From: Dehalococcoidia bacterium | GTDB lineage: Bacteria; Chloroflexota; Dehalococcoidia; Bin125 | DNA length: 64,000 nt | NCBI GenBank assembly: GCA_022825265.1 | Contig: JAJDXE010000010.1 | Location: 496,001 to 560,000 of the forward strand | Reading direction: 5' to 3' | In this document: piece after piece, positions 7,113 to 13,039 of the stretch | Numbering within the stretch: the first letter of the stretch is position 1 | Layout: every line of letters starts with the position of its first letter | The notes under the pieces: generated by a model | Databases searched by the model: none | What the model was told of the DNA's origin: nothing | Seen by the model: only the letters and a program-made list of their open reading frames with translations | Made by a program: the position numbers and the translations under genes

Positions 7113-8193
7113 CCTCTGTACCGAGGAAGCGGCCGATCTCCGCAAACTCGGCGTCAAGCTGCGACTGCGCCTCGTCCGGGAGCGCTTCGAACGCCGTCAC
7201 CGTCACCGAGAGTTCGCGCGACCGACGCTTGCGATCCCAGGTGCCCGCGAGCCGGCCGTCGATCAGGACGCAGGAGCGGATCATGCCGCCGCCGGCGTTG
7301 ATCCGCTTGAGCAGTGGGTCAAGGACTCCAAGTTCTCGCTTGGCGTATCCGAGGAGATAGGGGTCGAACGGGCCGAGGACTCGCACTGACTCAGTTGGCC
7401 TTGAAAGGATCTGTTCAATCTGCTCAGCGGACTCGGGAATCATCCACATCCGTGTGCCTTCGACGCTGACCTCTGCAAGTTCATCTGCGATTGCCTGGAA
7501 TCCGCGACGGCTGTCGGCGGCTGGTAAGCCTGTCCACCAGCGAAAGTCTGCGGCGGTTGCAGGTCCGTAGGCGCTGAAGTATCGGCGGGCGAGCTCCGCG
7601 ATGGGATCGACGGGCAGTGTCTGATCTTCCGGTAGCCAGTCGTCGATCAGGACGTGGGACTCTTCGCCATCCTGGTCGGCGCCGAAGCAGAGAACTCCGA
7701 GCATTGAGGCGGTGCGCAGGAGGTGTCGGGGCGCCTGGCTCTCTGCTGGGAGGCCGGCGGCAGCGAGGACTTCGGTGACTTCGGTTCGTTTGAGCGTGCC
7801 TCGCTCGGCGAGGTCGTCTCGGAAGAACCTCAGGACTCGGGCGTGGTCTTCGGGGCTGATGCCGAGATCGGCTCGGCGTTTGAGGGCTTTGGCGTCCATC
7901 GCTTCGCCGAGTAGATCGAGCATCCAGCGAAAGTCTTCGGCCGGCACCAGGTGCAGCGTCCCGCGCATGAACCAGGAGCGAACCACCGACCGCTCGACGT
8001 TTCGGGCCTGGTCGACATCGGAGGCTGTCAGTCCGACCGAGCGAGTACCCACTCCCAGCAACCAACCGAGGCGGTCCTGCGCCTGGACCGCGCCGGCCTG
8101 GCGGACCGCCGACGGAACATCGGCGGCGCGCTCGGCGCCCAGACCTTGCGCGTGGATGCGCAGTCGGCGTGCGTCGGACCAGCTCAGTTCCAC
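7066..8193 (-). CDS. AlkZ-like winged-helix DNA glycosylase (HTH_42 family)
   Basis: 375 residues from GTG 8193. The family consists of three winged-helix domains and excises or unhooks bulky or cross-linked bases in AlkZ and YcaQ. Gln37 and Gln39 in AVQAQD form the Q-x-Q catalytic motif of AlkZ, rather than the Q-x-D of YcaQ. RGTLHLVPAEDFRWML is the conserved helix and hairpin that contact DNA, and GPFDPYLLGY and CVLIDGRLAGTWDRK in the C-terminal third are strong family signatures. No antibiotic cluster is nearby, so a general alkylation or cross-link defence role is more likely than self-resistance. It is divergent from the methyltransferase gene. Confidence 0.87.
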   Translation of the reverse strand: MELSWSDARRLRIHAQGLGAERAADVPSAVRQAGAVQAQDRLGWLLGVGTRSVGLTASDVDQARNVERSVVRSWFMRGTLHLVPAEDFRWMLDLLGEAMDAKALKRRADLGISPEDHARVLRFFRDDLAERGTLKRTEVTEVLAAAGLPAESQAPRHLLRTASMLGVLCFGADQDGEESHVLIDDWLPEDQTLPVDPIAELARRYFSAYGPATAADFRWWTGLPAADSRRGFQAIADELAEVSVEGTRMWMIPESAEQIEQILSRPTESVRVLGPFDPYLLGYAKRELGVLDPLLKRINAGGGMIRSCVLIDGRLAGTWDRKRRSRELSVTVTAFEALPDEAQSQLDAEFAEIGRFLGTEVNWTLALDPAAARSG

Positions 8194-8246
8194 GACAGCC
8201 CGTCTCCGTCCACTTGTGTCTTCTCAGGCTAGGGCGACGCGATTGC

Positions 8247-8252
8247 TAGGCT
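8247..8252 (+). promoter_or_regulatory. -10 box of a probable leaderless promoter
   Basis: TAGGCT preceded by TGC (extended -10) ends 7 nt before the GTG of the methyltransferase gene. There is no ribosome-binding site. Confidence 0.5.
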
Positions 8253-8259
8253 CACAATC

Positions 8260-9042
8260 GTGACTTCGCAACGACCCGACGGCTGGCAACCCGACCAGTA
8301 CGCGCGCTTCCGCGCCGAGCGGGAGCAGCCGTTCTACGACCTGCTGGACCTGGTTGAGCCCGCGCCCGGCGGACGCGTGGTCGACCTGGGCTGCGGGACC
8401 GGCGTGTTGACTCGCGTCCTGCACGAGCAAACCCGGGCCGCCGAGACGGTCGGGGTTGATCGCTCGGAGTCGATGCTGCACCAGAGCGCAGAGCATGCAG
8501 GGGATGGCGTTCGATTTCAGCGCGGCGACATCGCAGAGTTCTCGGACTCCGGCCTAGATGTGGTCTTCGCCAACGCCTCGATCCAGTGGGTGCCCGACCA
8601 TGCGGCGCTGCTTCCCCGTCTGGCTGCGACGCTCGGGCCGTCCGGCCAGCTCGCGGTGCAGATGCCGGCCAACGAGGATCATCCCTCGCACGCGGTCGCT
8701 CGGGAGGTGGCAACCCACTCGCCGCACGCCGAAGCGCTGGGCGGCTTCGTCTATCGACACTCGATTGAGTCGCCGGAGTGGTACGCCGAACTGTTCGCGC
8801 GGCTTGGCTTCGCCGAGCAGGACGTGCGAGTCCAGGTCTACTTACACCGACTGCCCGGACCCGAAGACGTCGTCGAGTGGGTCAAGGGCTCGCTCCTCAC
8901 CGGCTACCGCGACCGGATGTCGCCGGACGACTACGAAGCCTTCCTCGCTGACTACCGGCAGCGCCTCCTCTCCCAACTCTCCGACGAGCGCCCCTTCCTC
9001 TACCCCTTCAAGCGCCTCCTCCTCTGGGGCCGGATGGGGTAG
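8260..9042 (+). CDS. SAM-dependent methyltransferase, trans-aconitate 2-methyltransferase-like
   Basis: 260 residues from GTG 8260. The class I Rossmann motif I is VVDLGCGTGVLTR, followed by VGVDRSESML (motif II acidic residue), FQRGDIAEF and VVFANASIQWVPDH. The last motif (NA-x-IQWVPDH) is characteristic of Tam, which methylates trans-aconitate. The overall length and the LPGPEDVVEWVKGSLL segment also fit. A broader small-molecule methyltransferase cannot be excluded. It starts 66 nt from the divergent AlkZ-like gene. Confidence 0.8.
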   Translation: MTSQRPDGWQPDQYARFRAEREQPFYDLLDLVEPAPGGRVVDLGCGTGVLTRVLHEQTRAAETVGVDRSESMLHQSAEHAGDGVRFQRGDIAEFSDSGLDVVFANASIQWVPDHAALLPRLAATLGPSGQLAVQMPANEDHPSHAVAREVATHSPHAEALGGFVYRHSIESPEWYAELFARLGFAEQDVRVQVYLHRLPGPEDVVEWVKGSLLTGYRDRMSPDDYEAFLADYRQRLLSQLSDERPFLYPFKRLLLWGRMG

Positions 9043-9052
9043 TCGTCCTCGG

Positions 9053-9058
9053 TAGAAT
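9053..9058 (+). promoter_or_regulatory. -10 box of a probable leaderless promoter
   Basis: TAGAAT ends exactly 6 nt before the ATG of the second Uma2-type gene. Confidence 0.55.
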
Positions 9059-9064
9059 GACGAC

Positions 9065-9712
9065 ATGATTGCGGCACAACCCAGGAGCAAGGTTGAGGAA
9101 GTGACGGCGCTGCTGGCGTCGCTCGGGATTGGGCCGCTGACGCTTCGGTTGCCTGCCGACTGGGAACTGTCGAACGAGAAGCTGTTGGAGCTGTGCAGCC
9201 TGAACCAGACCGTGCCGTTTGAGGTGGACGAAACGGGAGCGTTGATCTTGAACATGCCAAGCGGTCCGACCAGTGAGTGGATCGGCGTCAGATTTGTCGT
9301 GGCGCTAGACACCTGGATGGATGAAGGCGCGGGTGACCTGGCGTTTGGAGCAGGCGGGATGTTTGAGCTGCCTGATGGCAATCGCCGCGCGCCCGACGCT
9401 GCCTGGATTAGCGGAGACCGGCTAACGGGCATCAACCTCTTTGACGGCGACGTGTGGAGGGTGTCGCCCGACTTTGTCGTTGAGGTTCGTTCGCTGTCGG
9501 ACAGCATTGACCGAGCTCAGGCGAAGATGGAGCTGTGGCTCCGGAACGGCGTGCGATTGGGGTGGTTGGTGGATCCATTCGATCAGCGGCTTTGGGTGTA
9601 TCGCCCGGGCGCCGAGGCGGTGATGTTGGAGCGGCCGCCGAAGATGTCGGACGACGAGGTGTTGCCCGGCTTGGTGGTGGATCTGAGTCGGATCTGGCGG
9701 TCTGACACATAG
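9065..9712 (+). CDS. Uma2/DUF820-type PD-(D/E)XK protein, copy B
   Basis: 215 residues, clearly paralogous to the protein at 6441-7112: LRLPADWELSNEKLLEL, RRAPDAAWISGDRL, SPDFVVEVRSLSDS and KMELWLRNGVRLGWLVDP occupy the same places, and both end with a DLSRIW/DFTRIW segment. The acidic core residues are conserved. The two copies flank the AlkZ-like and methyltransferase genes, suggesting an old duplication or transposition. It is followed at once by a small dyad and the second decamer array. Confidence 0.82.
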   Translation: MIAAQPRSKVEEVTALLASLGIGPLTLRLPADWELSNEKLLELCSLNQTVPFEVDETGALILNMPSGPTSEWIGVRFVVALDTWMDEGAGDLAFGAGGMFELPDGNRRAPDAAWISGDRLTGINLFDGDVWRVSPDFVVEVRSLSDSIDRAQAKMELWLRNGVRLGWLVDPFDQRLWVYRPGAEAVMLERPPKMSDDEVLPGLVVDLSRIWRSDT

Positions 9713-9715
9713 AAC

Positions 9716-9734
9716 GCCAGTACGCTATACTGGC
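9716..9734 (+). promoter_or_regulatory. stem-loop overlapping a -10-like box
   Basis: GCCAGTA, 5-nt loop, TACTGGC: a perfect 7-bp inverted repeat starting 4 nt after the uma2 copy B stop. It includes TATACT at 9726-9731, a good -10. It could be an operator over a promoter reading into the array, or a weak terminator, though it lacks a U-tract. Confidence 0.4.
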
Positions 9735-9782
9735 CTACAACCAACCCTCATGAGATTCAGTGAGCCCGCCGATAGCCATTCA

Positions 9783-9882
9783 GAACTACTCAGACAATCC
9801 TGGACTCACCCAGAAAATCCTGCTCTCGCTCAGAGAAATCTGGACTGATCCAGACAAATCTGGACAAACCTGAACACCTGGA
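9783..9882 (+). repeat. phased decamer repeat array, copy 2
   Basis: Ten consecutive 10-bp units with no slip: gaactactca, gacaatcctg, gactcaccca, gaaaatcctg, ctctcgctca, gagaaatctg, gactgatcca, gacaaatctg, gacaaacctg, aacacctgga. Unit ends alternate CA and TG, so the true period may be 20 bp, each 20-mer holding a dyad of the form CCAGA-caaa-TCTGG. Order, orientation and last three units match copy 1 at 5020-5140. Confidence 0.8.
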
Positions 9883-9994
9883 GGCCCAAAACCCAGCAAA
9901 ACACGCCTAAATCACGACTGGTAGCTGAAAAAAACCTGCCACCGGACCGGAATTCGCCCGGTGTCAGCAGAGATTGGGACATTGGAACCTCGTG

Positions 9995-10000
9995 TATCCT
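9995..10000 (+). promoter_or_regulatory. -10 box for nuoB
   Basis: TATCCT, with TTGGGA 15 nt upstream as a weak -35. Transcription from here would give a leader of about 20 nt containing the GGGAG ribosome-binding site 6 nt before the nuoB ATG. Confidence 0.45.
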
Positions 10001-10026
10001 GACCGCTGAGGCTGACGGGAGCTGGC

Positions 10027-10734
10027 ATGGTTTCTCGGACGATTGACACTGGCGGGGCTCCGATCCCTCTGCTGGACCCGGTGACGGATGTGGAGGCCGA
10101 GCTTCGCTCTCAGCTTCTCGTTTCGACCGTGGACAAGGTGTTCGGCTGGGCGCGGCGGTCCTCTCTCTGGCCGGCGATGTTTGGGCTGGCCTGCTGCGCG
10201 ATCGAGATGATTGCGACGGCAAACGCTCGCTACGACCTGGCCCGCTTCGGGGCCGAGGTCTTCCGCGCGTCGCCTCGGCAGGCCGACCTGATGATCGTGG
10301 CCGGCACGGTGACCTGGAAGATGGCGCCGCCGGTTCGGCGCATCTACCTGCAGATGGCCGAGCCCAAGTGGGTGATCTCGATGGGTTCCTGCTCGAACAT
10401 CGGCGGACCGTTCGCTCACGGATACTCGACGCTGCCGGGCGTCAACAACGTCGTTCCGGTCGACGTCTACGTGCCCGGCTGCCCGCCGCGGCCCGAGTCG
10501 CTGCTGGCCGGCCTGATGCTGCTGCAGCAGGTGATCGACGATGAGCACGCGCACAACGGCCGCAAGCGCCGGCCGGAGCCGACCGGCGACTTCTCGAAGA
10601 TGCTGCCCGAGGGCGACCCGATCCGGGCGGAGCTCGAATCGCTGTTCCCGCCGTTCCTGACCGCCGACGGTCAGCCGCGCGACCGCTTCACCGGCGCGCT
10701 GCCGCACGACGAGAACTACTTCACCAGCCGCTAG
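10027..10734 (+). CDS. nuoB: NADH-quinone oxidoreductase subunit B
   Basis: 235 residues, longer than the usual 160-200 because of a charged C-terminal extension after about residue 175. The N2 cluster ligands are complete: the tandem Cys56-Cys57 (LACCAIEM), Cys122 ([11 protein letters not shown]) and Cys152 ([14 protein letters not shown]). NuoB carries the last Fe-S cluster before quinone in the peripheral arm of complex I. GGGAG lies before the ATG. nuoI follows 26 nt downstream. The other membrane-arm genes are absent from the window. Confidence 0.95.
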   Translation: MVSRTIDTGGAPIPLLDPVTDVEAELRSQLLVSTVDKVFGWARRSSLWPAMFGLACCAIEMIATANARYDLARFGAEVFRASPRQADLMIVAGTVTWKMAPPVRRIYLQMAEPKWVISMGSCSNIGGPFAHGYSTLPGVNNVVPVDVYVPGCPPRPESLLAGLMLLQQVIDDEHAHNGRKRRPEPTGDFSKMLPEGDPIRAELESLFPPFLTADGQPRDRFTGALPHDENYFTSR

Positions 10735-10760
10735 ACTTCGAGCGCTAGAGAGACAGGCAC

Positions 10761-11246
10761 ATGGTCTTCGGCAAGGGCATCGCCAAGGGATTGATGACTG
10801 TCGTCAAGCACGTGCGCCGCGAGCCGGTCACGGTCCAGTTCCCCGAAGAGGAGCGCGACATTCCGCCGCGCGCGCGAACCAACCTGGTCTGGTTCGTGGA
10901 GCGTTGCACCGGTTGCTCAACCTGCGCCCAGAGCTGTCCCGACGGCTGCATCCTGGTCGACACCGAGCCGCGCGAGGACGGCTCGTTCCTGGTCAACCGC
11001 TACGAGATCGATTTCCGCCTCTGCATGTACTGCGGTCTCTGCACCGAGGCCTGTCCCTACGAGGCAATCCAGGTCGGCGGTTCGTACACCAACGTCGTCA
11101 CGAACCCGAACAACCTCTATAAGGACAAAGAAGACCTGATCGAGCTGGCCAACGAGTACCTCGAGCAGCACAACTGGGTCTACCCGAACGGCCAGCAGGC
11201 AGTCCAGCAGACGGTCCACCCAACCGAGCGTCGGCAGCATCACTAG
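10761..11246 (+). CDS. nuoI: NADH-quinone oxidoreductase subunit I
   Basis: 161 residues with two 4Fe-4S motifs: Cys49, 52, 55, 59 (CTGCSTCAQSCP) and Cys88, 91, 94, 98 (CMYCGLCTEACP), ligating clusters N6a and N6b. The N-terminal GIAKGLMTVVKHVRREPVT is the membrane-surface helix usual for NuoI. It forms a unit with nuoB. The C-terminal 20 residues are polar and end in HH. It converges on a secreted metallopeptidase-like gene, which separates it from nuoG. Confidence 0.93.
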   Translation: MVFGKGIAKGLMTVVKHVRREPVTVQFPEEERDIPPRARTNLVWFVERCTGCSTCAQSCPDGCILVDTEPREDGSFLVNRYEIDFRLCMYCGLCTEACPYEAIQVGGSYTNVVTNPNNLYKDKEDLIELANEYLEQHNWVYPNGQQAVQQTVHPTERRQHH

Positions 11247-11270
11247 CCGTCAGATTCCGGGTCACCGCCG

Positions 11271-12941
11271 CTAGCACCTGGTCCGGGTGAGGCGGAGTTC
11301 AATCTCCAGGTCAACCTGCTCGACAACCAGAAGGTTGGCGTTCTCCTCCTCGGGCGCAGGCTCGGACTCGGCAGGATCGGTGCGGCAACCGTCAACGGCG
11401 AGCTCGACGAGATAATCGCCCGGCGCGGCGTACAGACGGAAGCTGCCATCCGGCCAGGACGCGGCACGCGCCGCGAGTTCTCCGGTCGAGGCCCGCCGTA
11501 GCTGAACCTGGTAGTCCTGGATCGATTTGCCGTCCGCATCGACGGCCGACCCGGTGAGGAGCTGTCGCAGCACGGCGCCCTGACTTCTGGAGTCGGCTCG
11601 CTGGCAGGTGGCGTGGAGCTCGAACTCGCCCAGAGTTTCGGCGACCAACCCGGCCAGGTCGGGCGCGTAATGCGTCAGGTCGAGCCGGTTGTTCTTGTGC
11701 GGATAGAACCGGCCGACCAGCCCGAACCAGGACTGGACGCCGGTGGCCCAGTACTCGGCCGTGTTGCGACCCGCGTGCGTCCCCTCCCAGGGCCCCGATG
11801 CAGCGCCTGATCGGTAGGCCGAGGCCAGGGATCTGCTAAATCCGCCGCTGGTGATGCCGCTGCGGATCGCGAAGTCGATCGCGTGGGCGAACTCATGCAC
11901 CGCCACGTCGTGGCCCAGGTAGGGGTCGTCGTGGTCGCAGAGCAGGTTCTCTTCTGGAATCAGCGTCGGCGTTAACCGGTTCGGCCCCAGTCCACGGGGA
12001 CCTTCGGGACCGAAGGCTTCCAGTTCGATTCGATCCCGGTACTGCCGATAGGGGGTCAAACTAAAGGTGTCTTCTGAGCGGCCGACGACCACGATGTGGA
12101 CTCGGTGGCGGATCAGGGTTTCGCGGATGTCGGGCCGATTGACCAGCATCTCGTCGAAGATCGCGGCGGCGCGAAAGAGGGCTTCGTCGGTGACGTTCTC
12201 GGTTGCGATGATGGCGATGCCGTCGGCATCGAGATACTTGTCGAACGAGGCGTACCAGCGGACGTGATCGGGCGGCGGTCCGAGCCGGTAGAGGGCGCGC
12301 TCGCCGCTGGGCTGCAGCCAGTTCGATGCCGATGAGTTGTAGACCCAGAGGCCGTCGCCCCGCTGCAACTGATGCTGAGTTCCGGCCTCCTGCCGTGAAC
12401 CGGCTCGATAGGTCACAAGCTCACTGCTCTGCGCGCTTGAGTAGAGGGCGTGACTGAAGGAATCGCCGATCGAGCGGACCGCCAGGTCGATGGGCGTGCC
12501 GCTCGGGCCGGTCCAGGCGACGAGGTTTGGACCAGCGCTCAGCGCGACCCATTCACCGTCGGCAACGGCGGGTTGACTCCACTCGACCGGCTCGTCGCCT
12601 GCGACGCGCACGACCAGACCCATGCCCGGCCTAATGGTCTGAAGCGAGGACTGAACGCTGCGAGCGGCAAAGTAGTATCGGCTCGACTCCGCGTCCCAGG
12701 TGTAGATCAGTTCCGCCTGCGGGATCTGGTCGAACAATTCCTGAGCGGAGACCGCGTAGCCGACCCAGCCGATCAGGTTGTCTCCGGGCTGCAGGACTCG
12801 GAGATTTGGAGAGGCCTGCTCGCCCGCCGCCAGCGCCTGGGTCAGCCACAAGGCGAGCGACAGGACGCAGGCCACGGCGATCAGGCGGGAGGCTGCTCGG
12901 CGTCGGCCGTTCTGCCAAAATGCACGCTTTGTGTTTCGCAT
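11271..12941 (-). CDS. secreted zinc metallopeptidase-like protein with two GWxxVxWTG modules
   Basis: 556 residues with a basic start and a signal-peptide core at about 20-39 (LIAVACVLSLALWL then AAG). Two copies of a module follow, at 49-124 and 135-211: LQPGDNLIGWVG...TWDAES...WSQP and LSAGPNLVAWTG...GDGLWVYN...WLQP. The same module occurs at the end of the subtilase-like protein at 27964. His349-Glu-Phe-Ala-His353 (VHEFAHAID) is an HExxH zinc site inside a domain at about 225-440. The last 90 residues (DGKSIQDYQVQL, DGSFRLYAAPGDY) look like a carboxypeptidase-regulatory beta sandwich. The substrate is unknown. It lies antisense between nuoI and nuoG and shares a divergent promoter region with nuoG. 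Confidence 0.75.
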   Translation of the reverse strand: MRNTKRAFWQNGRRRAASRLIAVACVLSLALWLTQALAAGEQASPNLRVLQPGDNLIGWVGYAVSAQELFDQIPQAELIYTWDAESSRYYFAARSVQSSLQTIRPGMGLVVRVAGDEPVEWSQPAVADGEWVALSAGPNLVAWTGPSGTPIDLAVRSIGDSFSHALYSSAQSSELVTYRAGSRQEAGTQHQLQRGDGLWVYNSSASNWLQPSGERALYRLGPPPDHVRWYASFDKYLDADGIAIIATENVTDEALFRAAAIFDEMLVNRPDIRETLIRHRVHIVVVGRSEDTFSLTPYRQYRDRIELEAFGPEGPRGLGPNRLTPTLIPEENLLCDHDDPYLGHDVAVHEFAHAIDFAIRSGITSGGFSRSLASAYRSGAASGPWEGTHAGRNTAEYWATGVQSWFGLVGRFYPHKNNRLDLTHYAPDLAGLVAETLGEFELHATCQRADSRSQGAVLRQLLTGSAVDADGKSIQDYQVQLRRASTGELAARAASWPDGSFRLYAAPGDYLVELAVDGCRTDPAESEPAPEEENANLLVVEQVDLEIELRLTRTRC

Positions 12942-12981
12942 GGTCCTCGCGGTCTGTTCGCCTGGTCGATGCCTCTACGAA

Positions 12982-13002
12982 ATTCTAGGCGGCTGATAGA
13001 CT
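12982..13002. promoter_or_regulatory. overlapping divergent -10 boxes for the metallopeptidase-like gene and nuoG
   Basis: Minus-strand TAGAAT (12982-12987) and plus-strand TAGACT (12997-13002) lie 9 nt apart in the 98-nt space between the two genes. Each leader then carries its own ribosome-binding site, GGGGAGG for nuoG. Confidence 0.45.
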
Positions 13003-13039
13003 GAGCGGCGGTTCCGCGTGCCTGTGATGGGGAGGCCTT

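Larger units (their letters stand above)
9713..10026. other. intergenic region upstream of nuoB
   Basis: 314 nt containing a 7-bp hairpin overlapping a TATACT box (9716-9734), the second decamer array (9783-9882) and a probable nuoB promoter at 9995. A 32-codon open frame at 9750-9848 runs into the array in a different register from that at 4992, which argues against shared coding. Confidence 0.5.

Noticed and set aside
9750..9848. 32-codon open frame overlapping decamer array 2
   Set aside because: No ribosome-binding site, a different frame from the locus 1 peptide, and no similarity between the two peptides.
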